The position numbers and the translations under genes are program-made. Under the pieces are notes generated by a model that saw only the letters and a program-made list of their open reading frames with translations, made no database searches and was not told the DNA's origin. DNA of 64,000 bases. It comes from Paenibacillus validus NBRC 15382 (GTDB lineage Bacteria; Bacillota; Bacilli; Paenibacillales; NBRC-103111). The stretch spans positions 1 to 64,000 of the forward strand of contig NZ_BIMH01000020.1 of the NCBI RefSeq assembly GCF_004000985.1, read 5' to 3'. Every line of letters starts with the position of its first letter. The stretch's first letter is position 1. Below are positions 56,534-64,000 of the stretch, piece by piece.

Positions 56534-59113
56534 CTAATCTTTCTCCACAAGTTCGATCCACTCGTTATATTCGACCTGCAGCTTCTCGTATTCCGATTTC
56601 AGCGATTCCAGCTCGCGGAACACCCGTTCGGCCTTCTCCTGCTGCGCGTCATACTCGGCTTGCAGCGCTTGGTGCTGCCCGATTTGGAGCTTCAGCTCCT
56701 CTTGCAGCTCATTGTACAGCTCCACCTGCAAGCTAAGTTCACGCTGCTGTGAGACGAACTCTTTCTGCAATTGACCGGCCTGCGAAACCGCAGCTTCCAG
56801 TTCGTTAATCCGCGAGGCTTGCGAGGCAAGACGGGCAGTCAGGACGTTGTGCTCTTCGAGCGACGTTTTTTGCTTCGCTTCCCAGGCCGCGCATTGTTCC
56901 TGCAGGGCGCGACTGAATTCTTGGGCGCCCAACACTTCCTTCTGCGCGTCGATCAAGCGGCGTTCCCGTTCTTCAAGCTGACGCTCGAGCTCGGCAAGCC
57001 GCGTTCGAAGCTGTTCATTCTCTTGGGTGCTCGAGGACTCCTGCTCCGCGAGCCGTTGAACCATCTCTTGATACTTCTTCTGGAGCTCGTCATACAGCTC
57101 CTGCACCAGCCCAAGCTCCTCCTGCTTGCCCTGCAGCAAGGTACGCAGCTCGTCCGCTTGTGACGCCTGGATTTCGCTCCGCCGCTGCCACTGGCTGCTG
57201 CTCTCCTGCAGCTGCAGGTTATACGCCTGCTGCTGCCCGAGCTGCCGCTCCAGCTCCTGGCCGCGCTGCTCCCGCTCCGCGAGCTCCTGCTGCAGCTCCG
57301 CTGCCCGGGCCGCCCGCGCCTCCAGCTCCACTCGCGCACGAGCCTCCGCCTCGGCCAGCTCGCTCACACGGCGCTGCTCCAGCGCCTCCAGCTCGCGGGC
57401 ATGCTCCGCGCGCAGCGCTGCCTCCGCTTCCGCCAGCTCCCGTATGCGCGCAGCTTCCGCCTCAAGCGCCTGACGCAGCTCCGCTTCTCGCGTTACGCTG
57501 TCTTCGCGCTGACCGGCCAGCTCGGCTTCGAGCACGCCGTACAGCTCAAGCTGCAGCTCGAGCTCCTCCGCCTGCTCCCGCTGAGCCGAACGCAGCGCCT
57601 CCAGCTCCGCCTGCAGCCCATCCGCACGCTGCTGCTGCTCGCGGCATTGCTCGAGCTGCTCGCCAAGCTGCACCTGCAGCCGGCGGTGCTGCTCTTGCTG
57701 CTCGCGCAGCTCCTCTGCCCTGCGCTGCTCGGCCGCTTCGAGCGCGCGAGCGGTCTCCGCTTCGCACTCCGCCAGCCGCGCGTCAGCCGCCGCTGCCTGC
57801 TCGGCCGCTTCCCGTCCAAGCTCCGCAATGCGGCGCTCCAGCTCCGCTTCGCGCTCCGCCAGACGCGCGTCGGCCGCTGCCGCCTGCTCGGCCGCTTCCT
57901 GCTTCAGCTCGGCTTGGCGCGCTGCCTCCACTTCGAGCGCAAGCCGCGCGCGCTCTTCCGAGGCGGCCAGCTGCGCTTTCAGCTCCGCTTCACGCGAGCT
58001 GCTTTGCTCCAGCAGCTCGTCATAGAGCGCCACCTGCAGCTCCACTTCCTGCTGCCTGCCGCCGAGCTGCTCCTGCAGCTGATCCAGCTGCTCGCTCAGC
58101 TCGGCGTACTGCCGCTCGCCCGTCGCGACGCGCTCAGCAAGAAGCTCCCGCTCAGCGGACAAGCCGCTCAAGCGAAGCTCCAACGCAGCACGCGACTCTT
58201 CGCCTTCGCGCAGCCGCAACGCGAGCTGCTCCGCTTCGCGTGACTGCTCGGCCGTAAGCTCCTCCAGCTCGCGCAGCCGCGCCGCCAGCGTCTCGCGCTC
58301 TCCTTGCGCTTCACCCAAACGGCGCTCCAGCTCGGCGCGCTGCCGCTCGCAGTCAGCGATCTGCTGCGCAGCTTGCTCCGCTTTGCGCAATTGCTCCGCA
58401 TGCTCCAGCTCCAGCGCCGCCAAGCTTTCCGCCAGACGGCTGCGCTGCGATTGCTCTTCGCCGAGACGCAGCCGCAGTTCCTCGCGCAGGCGCTCGCTTT
58501 CCTGCAGCAGCTGCCCCAGACGCTCCGTCTCGCGAGCCTGCTCCGCGCTGCGTCCTTCGAACTCGCGCGCACGCTCCAGCGCTTCGGCCATCTGCACTTC
58601 GAGCTGGGTCAGCCGTTCCTCCCGGATGCGCAGCAGCTCGGTTTTCTCGGTCAGCTCCGTTTCAGCGACTTCGTACAAAGCGCCCAGCTCCTCGACCTGC
58701 CCCTGCAGCTCGACTTGCTTCCCTTCGAACGCCGCTTTAACGGCAAGCAGCTCATCGCGTTCCGCCGACAACGACCGCAGCCGCTCGCGATCGGCGTCAA
58801 CCGACTGTTGAAGCTCCCCATACTTATCCGTTAAAGCCGCCAGCTCGCCCTGCACCCTCGCAAGCTCCCGCTGCTGTTCCTGCGCAGCTTCGACCTCCTG
58901 CTGCATGCGGGTCCATTCGTCCGCCATATTGACGGCCGCAAGAACGGCGATTTTAGGCAGATCCAGACGCGGACTGCCGGCGGCGATGCGGTGCATTTGG
59001 TCGTTCACGACGGCAACGACGCGTTTTATATAGGAAGGGCTGGATTTGGATACTAATTTATATTGGGAGCCATAGATGTCGACGGTCATCCGTACTTTAT
59101 CTTCACCGTTCAC
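56534..59113 (-). CDS. ZapA-domain protein with a giant coiled coil
   Basis: An 859-residue protein whose first ~90 residues are ZapA (VRMTVDIYGSQYKLVSKSSPSYIKRVVAVVNDQM... LAAVNMADEW), the FtsZ-ring-associated protein, normally about 85-110 residues in total. The remaining ~770 residues are an almost unbroken coiled coil rich in Glu, Gln, Ala, Leu and Arg, without transmembrane segments. It contains a duplicated unit EAAEQAAAADARLAE (near residues 408 and 438). The start is GTG (59113), with AAAGGGG upstream. It follows a terminator after pheT and is coupled to cvpA, the zapA-yshB arrangement. Such length could span or bundle FtsZ filaments; that is inference. Confidence 0.9.
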   Translation of the reverse strand: MNGEDKVRMTVDIYGSQYKLVSKSSPSYIKRVVAVVNDQMHRIAAGSPRLDLPKIAVLAAVNMADEWTRMQQEVEAAQEQQRELARVQGELAALTDKYGELQQSVDADRERLRSLSAERDELLAVKAAFEGKQVELQGQVEELGALYEVAETELTEKTELLRIREERLTQLEVQMAEALERAREFEGRSAEQARETERLGQLLQESERLREELRLRLGEEQSQRSRLAESLAALELEHAEQLRKAEQAAQQIADCERQRAELERRLGEAQGERETLAARLRELEELTAEQSREAEQLALRLREGEESRAALELRLSGLSAERELLAERVATGERQYAELSEQLDQLQEQLGGRQQEVELQVALYDELLEQSSSREAELKAQLAASEERARLALEVEAARQAELKQEAAEQAAAADARLAEREAELERRIAELGREAAEQAAAADARLAECEAETARALEAAEQRRAEELREQQEQHRRLQVQLGEQLEQCREQQQRADGLQAELEALRSAQREQAEELELQLELYGVLEAELAGQREDSVTREAELRQALEAEAARIRELAEAEAALRAEHARELEALEQRRVSELAEAEARARVELEARAARAAELQQELAEREQRGQELERQLGQQQAYNLQLQESSSQWQRRSEIQASQADELRTLLQGKQEELGLVQELYDELQKKYQEMVQRLAEQESSSTQENEQLRTRLAELERQLEERERRLIDAQKEVLGAQEFSRALQEQCAAWEAKQKTSLEEHNVLTARLASQASRINELEAAVSQAGQLQKEFVSQQRELSLQVELYNELQEELKLQIGQHQALQAEYDAQQEKAERVFRELESLKSEYEKLQVEYNEWIELVEKD

Positions 59114-59134
59114 GAAGCCGTTCCCCTTTCACAC

Positions 59135-59176
59135 AAAAAATTCTCCGTATCCTGAATTATTCGATACGGAGAATTG
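59135..59176 (-). terminator. Terminator after pheT
   Basis: A 13-bp stem AATTCTCCGTATC/GATACGGAGAATT, then six Ts on the minus strand, 50 bases past the pheT stop. It separates pheST from the zapA-type gene. Confidence 0.88.
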
Positions 59177-59225
59177 CTTTTCCTGCTAGGAGTTAATACG
59201 TTTTGTCGGTCAAAAGCAGCCTTCG

Positions 59226-61676
59226 TTATTTACGCAATTCCGCGCCGTAGGAAGCTTCCAGCGCCGCCACGACGCGGACGTGCAGCTCGCTGACTTCCTC
59301 GTCGGTCAGCGTCCGCTCAGGCGTCCGGTAGACGAGCGATATCGCAACGCTCTTCTTCGACGAGTCGATCCGGTCGCCTGTGTAAATATCGAACACCTGA
59401 ATCGATTCGAGCCAATCGCCGGCCGTAGCTTGCGCCGTTGCGATCAGATCGCCGACGGCGACAGCGCGGTCCACCACGAGCGCCATATCGCGAGTAATCG
59501 CCGGGAACCGGGGCAGTTGGCGGTACGTAAACCGTTCGCCGGCCAGCTTCGCGAGCGTCTCCAGCTCCACTTCGAGCACATACGTGTCGGCGAGATCTTT
59601 GGCCTGCTGCAGCGCGGGGTGAAGCTGACCGATCGTACCGATCACCCGGCAAACGCCGTCTTCCTCCACTTCGATCGAAGCGGTACGTCCCGGATGGAAG
59701 CCTTCCGGCTTAGCAGCGACGTAACGAATGCCCTCGATGCCCAAGTACGACACAACGCGCTCAAACACACCCTTCAGGTCGAAAAAGTCGACATTGCCCG
59801 GCTTTCCGGTCCAATGCAGCTCGCTGCGCTTGCCGGTCATCAGCGCGGACAGCAGCAGCTTCTCTTCCGGAAGCTTGCTCAGCGACGACTCGCTGCTCAA
59901 GAAGACGCGTCCGATCTCAAACAGCGCCACGTCGTCGATGTTCCGGTTGCGGTTATACAAGGCCGCATCGATCAAATGCGGCACAAGGCTCGTGCGCAGC
60001 ACGCTGCGCTCCTCGCTCATCGGCATCGCCAGCGCCACCGGCTGCGCATCCCGATAAGCCCCGGCGAACGATGCGATTTGCTCCGGATGCGTGAACGAAT
60101 ACGTGATCGCCTCATGCAGCCCGCTGCCCGTCATTAAGCGGCGGACTGTCCGGCGTATCGCTTGTTCTTTCGTCAAGGCGCCAGGCGTCGTCTCCGTGTT
60201 CATCAGCGTCGTCGGGATGTTGTCGTACCCGTGCAGACGGGCCACTTCTTCAATCAAATCGACGGTGCGGGTAATGTCTCCGCGACGGCTCGGCACATGA
60301 ACAAGCAGCCCGTCCTGCTCCAGCGGCTCGAACGTGAAGTTCAGCCGTCGGAAGATCGATGTCACTTCGTCCATCGTCAAGCTCGTCCCCAGGTAACTGT
60401 TAATGCGGCCGAGCGTGATTTCGATTTGCACCGGACGATGCTCGCGCGCCACAGCTTCGACGATACCGGAGGCCACCTGACCGCCCGCAAGCTCGGCCAT
60501 GAGCGCTGCGGCCCGGTTTAACGCCGGAATAACCGCTTCCGGGTTCACTTCCTTCTCGAAGCGCAGCGAGGCTTCCGAACGCAGGCCCAGCTGACGCGAC
60601 GTCTTGCGGATCGTGCCGCCGTCGAACTTCGCGGATTCGAGCAGGATGCGCGTCGTGCCCTCCGACACCTCGGAATTCGCGCCGCCCATCACGCCCGCGA
60701 GTCCGACCGGCTTCGTACCGTCCGTAATCAGCAGCATATGCGGCTCGAGCGTCCGCTCCACGTCGTCCAGCGTCACCAGCTTCTCGCCTTCGCGCGCGAA
60801 GCGGACGTCGATGTGCCCGTTCGCCAGACGGTCGGCGTCAAACGCATGCAGCGGTTGGCCGTATTCCAGCATCACGTAGTTCGTGACGTCGACAATGTTG
60901 CTGATCGGGCGGATGCCCGCCGCCATGAGGCGGTTTTGCAGCCAGAGCGGGGAAGGCCCGATCTTCACGCCTTCAATCAGCCGCGCCGCATAATGCGAGC
61001 AGGCGTCCTTGGCCGTAATTTCGACCGAAATACGATCGGATGCTGTAACGGGCGACTCCGTATCCTGCAGACCGGACGCGCTATCCGGGGTCTTGACGTC
61101 GCGACCGAGAATCGCTCCGATTTCATAAGCCGCGCCCAGCATGCTTAAAGCATCGGACCGATTCGGCGTCAAGTCGAGGTCCATCACCTCGTCATTAATC
61201 GCCAGCACTTCCAGAATGTCCGCGCCGATCGGCGTATCCGCCGGCAGCACGAGAATGCCTTCTTGAATTTCCTTCGGCAGCAGCTTGTCGTTGAGACCGA
61301 GCTCTTTCGCCGAGCAGATCATGCCCTGCGACTCGACGCCGCGCAGCTTCGCGCGTTTAATAACGAGACCGTCCGGCAGCTTCGCGCCGACGATGGCGAC
61401 GGGCACCTTTTGCCCCGCGTCCACATTTTTCGCTCCGCATACGATTTGCAGCTCCTCGGCTTGGCCGACGTCCACCTTACAAACGCTCAGCTTGTCGGCA
61501 TCCGGGTGCTTTTCGCGGGATTTCACGTAACCGACCACGACGCCGGTCACGCCTTTGTTCCGGTTTTCCACGATATCGACTTCAATGCCGCTGCGCGTCA
61601 GCTTCTCGGCGAGCTCGTTCGCCGTATAACCGCTTACGTCGACATATTGAGATAACCATTGGTAAGATACTTTCAC
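59226..61676 (-). CDS. pheT: Phenylalanyl-tRNA synthetase beta subunit
   Basis: The 816-residue beta subunit of the (alpha-beta)2 enzyme. It has the EMAP/tRNA-binding domain (VVVGYVKSREKHPDADKLSVCKVDVG, about 40-150), B3/B4 editing domain (PLHAFDADRL, SEVSEGTTRILLESAKF), B5 (GRINSYLGTSL), the core with RGDITRTVDLIEEVARLHGYDNIP and a C-terminal anticodon-binding FDX domain (YRQLPRFPAITRDMALVVD). Length is normal. The start is GTG 61676, with GAGGAG 10 bases upstream. It lies 20 bases after pheS. Confidence 0.97.
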   Translation of the reverse strand: MKVSYQWLSQYVDVSGYTANELAEKLTRSGIEVDIVENRNKGVTGVVVGYVKSREKHPDADKLSVCKVDVGQAEELQIVCGAKNVDAGQKVPVAIVGAKLPDGLVIKRAKLRGVESQGMICSAKELGLNDKLLPKEIQEGILVLPADTPIGADILEVLAINDEVMDLDLTPNRSDALSMLGAAYEIGAILGRDVKTPDSASGLQDTESPVTASDRISVEITAKDACSHYAARLIEGVKIGPSPLWLQNRLMAAGIRPISNIVDVTNYVMLEYGQPLHAFDADRLANGHIDVRFAREGEKLVTLDDVERTLEPHMLLITDGTKPVGLAGVMGGANSEVSEGTTRILLESAKFDGGTIRKTSRQLGLRSEASLRFEKEVNPEAVIPALNRAAALMAELAGGQVASGIVEAVAREHRPVQIEITLGRINSYLGTSLTMDEVTSIFRRLNFTFEPLEQDGLLVHVPSRRGDITRTVDLIEEVARLHGYDNIPTTLMNTETTPGALTKEQAIRRTVRRLMTGSGLHEAITYSFTHPEQIASFAGAYRDAQPVALAMPMSEERSVLRTSLVPHLIDAALYNRNRNIDDVALFEIGRVFLSSESSLSKLPEEKLLLSALMTGKRSELHWTGKPGNVDFFDLKGVFERVVSYLGIEGIRYVAAKPEGFHPGRTASIEVEEDGVCRVIGTIGQLHPALQQAKDLADTYVLEVELETLAKLAGERFTYRQLPRFPAITRDMALVVDRAVAVGDLIATAQATAGDWLESIQVFDIYTGDRIDSSKKSVAISLVYRTPERTLTDEEVSELHVRVVAALEASYGAELRK

Positions 61677-61696
61677 CTAGTCCACGCTCCTCTCTC

Positions 61697-62731
61697 TTAC
61701 AAGTGGACGAACTGCTTCAAGAATCGCAGATCGTTCGTATAGAAATGACGAATGTCTTCAATGTCGTACTTCAGCATCGCGATCCGCTCGACCCCGAGGC
61801 CGAACGCAAAGCCGCTGTACTCCTCCGGATCGTACCCGGCCATCTCCAGCACGCGCGGATGCACCATACCGGAGCCGAGAATTTCCAGCCATCCGGTATG
61901 TTTGCACACGCGGCAGCCGTGTCCGCCGCACATGGCGCAGGTGACGTCCACCTCGGCGCTCGGCTCCGTGAACGGGAAGAAGCTCGGGCGCATCCGGATT
62001 TGCGTTTGCTTGCCGAACAGCTCCCGCATGAACTGGAGCAGCGTCCCTTTGAGATCGCTCATGCGGATGTTGCGGTCGATGACCAGCCCTTCGATTTGCG
62101 TAAACATGTGCGAATGCGTCGCATCGTCGTCGTCGCGCCGGTAGACGCGGCCCGGACAAATGATTTTGATCGGCACATGGCCCTTCATCTTCTCGAGCGT
62201 ACGCACCTGAACCGGAGACGTATGGGTCCGCATCAAAATTTCTTCCGTCACGTAGAACGAATCCTGCATGTCGCGCGCCGGATGGTTTTTCGGCAGGTTG
62301 AGCGCTTCAAAGTTGTAGTAATCCTGCTCCACTTCCGGCCCTTCCGCGACCGTATAGCCCATCCCGATGAAAATGTCTTCGATTTCCTCGATCACCTTGC
62401 TGATTGGATGCACCGCCCCGCGTGCAACCGGACGTCCCGGCAGCGTCACGTCGATCGTCTCGGCTGCCAGCCGCGCCTCGGTTTCCGCCCGGTTGTACTC
62501 GGCCTGCTTCGCCTCGATCACGTCCTCGATAGCCCCGCGCACCTCGTTGGCCACCTGCCCGATGAGCGGGCGCTCCTCCGCGCTCAACGCTCCCATCCCG
62601 CGCAGCACTTCGGTCAGCGGACCTTTCTTGCCCAAATATTTGATCCGCAGATCGTTCAACTGCTGCTGGTTCTGCACGCCCGCCAGCTCGCCGAGCGCCT
62701 CGTCCTTCAACTGCAACAAACGTTCTTTCAT
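61697..62731 (-). CDS. pheS: Phenylalanyl-tRNA synthetase alpha subunit
   Basis: The 344-residue catalytic subunit, which charges tRNA-Phe. An N-terminal coiled coil (1-90) precedes the class II core with motif 1 ([19 protein letters not shown]), motif 2 ([24 protein letters not shown]) and motif 3 ([18 protein letters not shown]). The phenylalanine pocket residues are in [15 protein letters not shown] start at 62731, after AAGGAGG; the longer frame runs into the T-box leader. It is regulated by the T-box upstream. Confidence 0.97.
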   Translation of the reverse strand: MKERLLQLKDEALGELAGVQNQQQLNDLRIKYLGKKGPLTEVLRGMGALSAEERPLIGQVANEVRGAIEDVIEAKQAEYNRAETEARLAAETIDVTLPGRPVARGAVHPISKVIEEIEDIFIGMGYTVAEGPEVEQDYYNFEALNLPKNHPARDMQDSFYVTEEILMRTHTSPVQVRTLEKMKGHVPIKIICPGRVYRRDDDDATHSHMFTQIEGLVIDRNIRMSDLKGTLLQFMRELFGKQTQIRMRPSFFPFTEPSAEVDVTCAMCGGHGCRVCKHTGWLEILGSGMVHPRVLEMAGYDPEEYSGFAFGLGVERIAMLKYDIEDIRHFYTNDLRFLKQFVHL

Positions 62732-62784
62732 CGTGATCTTACCCTCCTTAAGTGTTGTACGAATGCTCCATATCCACGCCACGC

Positions 62785-63085
62785 AAAAAAGGCCTCCCCG
62801 TCCCGGATAAGGGACGAAAAAGCCGTGGTACCACCCTTGTTAGAAAGCTGCGACGCCGCACTTGAACAGGGCGACTCGAAGCGCTTCTCACTTCGTTGAA
62901 CATAACGGTTCGTAAACCGGTGACCCTCTACTTGCCGCAGCAATAGCTTTCGCGGTTTCAAGGGACTGCTCGGGAGCGAACTTCGGCAGCCTGATTCTTT
63001 CGGACCCGCTCTCAATCTCCGGCGGGGCCTCCCTGTGAAGAAGCACTGCTTACTTGTCTCCGTCCACGCATTTGACGGTATGGAT
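62785..63085 (-). promoter_or_regulatory. T-box leader of pheS-pheT
   Basis: The minus strand has the T-box AAGGGTGGTACCACGG (62823-62839), a terminator (GGCTTTTTCGTCCC with GGGACGGGGAGGCC and a T-run, 62785-62824) and a Stem I region with GAGAGCGGG. The probable specifier is the phenylalanine codon TTC at 62978-62980 in the context GAAGTTCGC. Uncharged tRNA-Phe would allow read-through into pheST. Confidence 0.95.
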
Positions 63086-63154
63086 TTAACAAGTATTATA
63101 TGCAAATGGGCCTGCAGATGCAAGGGCGTCCGCCCTTCCGGTCCGGTTCGGCGG

Positions 63155-63182
63155 TTTGGAATCCGAAGGGGCTGTGGTATAA
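63155..63182 (+). promoter_or_regulatory. Promoter of the 63229 gene
   Basis: TTGGAA (63155-63160) and TATAAA (63177-63182) are 16 bases apart. An AAGGGCG/CGCCCTT hairpin (63121-63136) lies upstream. Confidence 0.55.
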
Positions 63183-63228
63183 TTCATGGATAATCATGCT
63201 AGCAGATGACGAAAAAGTGGGGTCCTTC

Positions 63229-63702
63229 ATGTTAACCTTCGAACAAAAATTGTCCGTGATCGAATCATTCCCCGAACTGACGCGTAAAGACGTGTCGCTC
63301 GGGCGCATTAATTTTCATTATGAAGAAAGCGGCTACGACAAGAAAATCGTCGTCTATCACCTGCACCCGAACGGCAACGGCTTCGTCTATGCCGGTCATA
63401 CGGCGGACTATGCGACGGACGAGCGCGGTCTCGTGAACATCCGCGACTACTCGGCCGAGGAACTGCGCAAGCTGATTCGGGCGTCGATCCAATCGCTCGC
63501 CCCGAAGACATCCGCCGAGCAGGCCGTCAGCGGCGATGCGGCGGAGGAAGAACGCTGGCACGGGCCGAACGGCCAGACGCTGCTGCTCATTCACGAGGAC
63601 GAGCTGTGGTACCTGTACGCCGGCTTGAATCTGGAATCCGCCTTCGAAACGTATGAAGAAGCGGCCCGGTATTTGCAAGAGGAAGGCTTCAAGCGCCCGT
63701 AA
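63229..63702 (+). CDS. Conserved hypothetical protein
   Basis: A 157-residue cytoplasmic protein with a mixed alpha/beta pattern: MLTFEQKLSVIESFPELTRKDVSLGRINFHYEES, then YHLHPNGNGFVYAG, YSAEELRKLIRASIQSLAP and a C-terminal ALEYLQ-like helix (YEEAARYLQEEGF). I do not know the family. GTGGGG stands 6 bases before ATG 63229; a longer frame from 63100 would run through the promoter. It precedes ywbE, but a gap with a hexamer repeat separates the two. Confidence 0.65.
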   Translation: MLTFEQKLSVIESFPELTRKDVSLGRINFHYEESGYDKKIVVYHLHPNGNGFVYAGHTADYATDERGLVNIRDYSAEELRKLIRASIQSLAPKTSAEQAVSGDAAEEERWHGPNGQTLLLIHEDELWYLYAGLNLESAFETYEEAARYLQEEGFKRP

Positions 63703-63750
63703 TGGGTGCGGAAGAACCTCTGTGAACGCGAACACCGCGGACACTCGGAC

Positions 63751-63780
63751 TTGAACTTGAACTTGAACTTGAATTTGAAC
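63751..63780 (+). repeat. Hexanucleotide tandem repeat (TTGAAC)5
   Basis: Five tandem copies of TTGAAC, the fourth being TTGAAT, end 30 bases before the start codon of the ywbE-like gene. Flanks are not repetitive. Copy number of such repeats can change by slipped pairing. Confidence 0.85.
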
Positions 63781-63810
63781 AAAGCAATCGGATTGGAGTG
63801 CAAACGAACC

Positions 63811-64000
63811 ATGCTTACAGGACAGCAGCGCAGTCACATTCGCCCGGGGCTCGAGGTCGATATCGTGCTGAAGCAAGACCAGCGGACCGGCAAGACGACC
63901 CGCGGGATCGTCAAGGACATTCTCACGAACTCTCCGACGCATCCGCACGGCATTAAAGTCCGGCTGCAGGACGGCCAGGTCGGTCGCGTGAAATCCATTA
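63811..64000 (+). CDS. ywbE: YwbE family protein, N-terminal part
   Basis: The first 63 residues of a small protein that runs past the right edge: MLTGQQRSHIRPGLEVDIVLKQ... and GIVKDILTNSPTHPHGIKVRLQDGQVGRV, both strongly characteristic of the YwbE (DUF2196) family, whose full length is about 65-70 residues. Function is unknown. GGAG lies 12 bases before the ATG, a little far. The hexamer repeat is immediately upstream. Confidence 0.9.
   Translation, partial: MLTGQQRSHIRPGLEVDIVLKQDQRTGKTTRGIVKDILTNSPTHPHGIKVRLQDGQVGRVKSI

Noticed and set aside
57160-58257. 365-codon Pro/Ala-rich open frame opposite the ZapA-coiled-coil gene
   Set aside because: Arises from the repetitive Glu/Gln/Ala codons read in reverse; no ribosome binding site and composition unlike any protein here.
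1-64000. CRISPR array, prophage, integron or defence island
   Set aside because: No regularly spaced repeats, phage structural genes, integrase or known defence gene was seen; the holin-like label at 53476-53844 reflects a YvlD-type membrane protein.

Overview
The window looks like chromosomal DNA of an endospore-forming Firmicute of the Paenibacillaceae (Paenibacillus/Cohnella type). The grounds are two T-box leaders (thrS, pheS), an S-box (SAM-I) leader and a cobalamin riboswitch, sporulation genes (gamma-type SASP, ytxC next to thrS, a Spo0E-like phosphatase), a futalosine-pathway menaquinone gene (mqnC), PduO-type adenosyltransferase, and moderately GC-rich coding DNA with AGGAGG-type ribosome binding sites. 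The genus is inferred; no rRNA is present. No tRNA, rRNA, prophage, insertion sequence or CRISPR array was seen.

Layout. 1-5.5 kb: end of an ammonium transporter, small sporulation-era genes, a 3D-domain protein, then ytxC and T-box-controlled thrS. 5.5-17.5 kb: a membrane diguanylate cyclase, an L,D-transpeptidase, mqnC, the SAM-riboswitch metA-metI operon, corA with a long structured leader, an HRDC-domain protein with a promoter-proximal terminator, ilvD and small conserved genes. 17.6-27.7 kb is regulatory: a thioesterase, a LacI regulator with an operator at its own start site, a SpoOB-type histidine kinase with a LytTR response regulator, an orphan OmpR-type regulator, a 5'-3' exonuclease, and a second LacI regulator paired with a cytoplasmic GH15 glucoamylase-like enzyme. 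28-31.6 kb: aminotransferase, site-2 protease, ArsC/Spx-like protein, YdcF-like protein.

31.7-43.5 kb is one long minus-strand vitamin B12 operon behind a cobalamin riboswitch: btuF-btuC-btuD-type uptake, then cobT, cobU, cbiB, cobS, a cobD-cobQ fusion, a PduO-type cobalamin adenosyltransferase and a translationally coupled pseudouridine synthase. Together they import corrinoids and carry out the late (nucleotide-loop and adenosylation) steps; corrin-ring genes are not here. 43.6-48.7 kb: Spo0E-like protein, alaR-alaT, a short GNAT, cysK and an MFS transporter.

48.8-50.7 kb is a compact minus-strand group: PspA, a DUF350 membrane protein, an unlisted 27-residue membrane microprotein and an acidic double zinc-ribbon protein, which I read as a candidate envelope-stress module. 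50.9-63 kb: mutS2, a YvlD-like membrane protein, a lipoprotein with a CuA-type copper site, an SDR enzyme, cvpA, a giant ZapA/coiled-coil protein, and pheS-pheT behind a T-box. polX, which sits between the cvpA homologue and mutS2 in Bacillus subtilis, is missing. The window ends with a conserved hypothetical gene, a hexanucleotide tandem repeat and the start of a ywbE-family gene. An AATAGCGGAAC inverted-repeat family occupies three intergenic sites (about 8.4, 27.9 and 55.5 kb).
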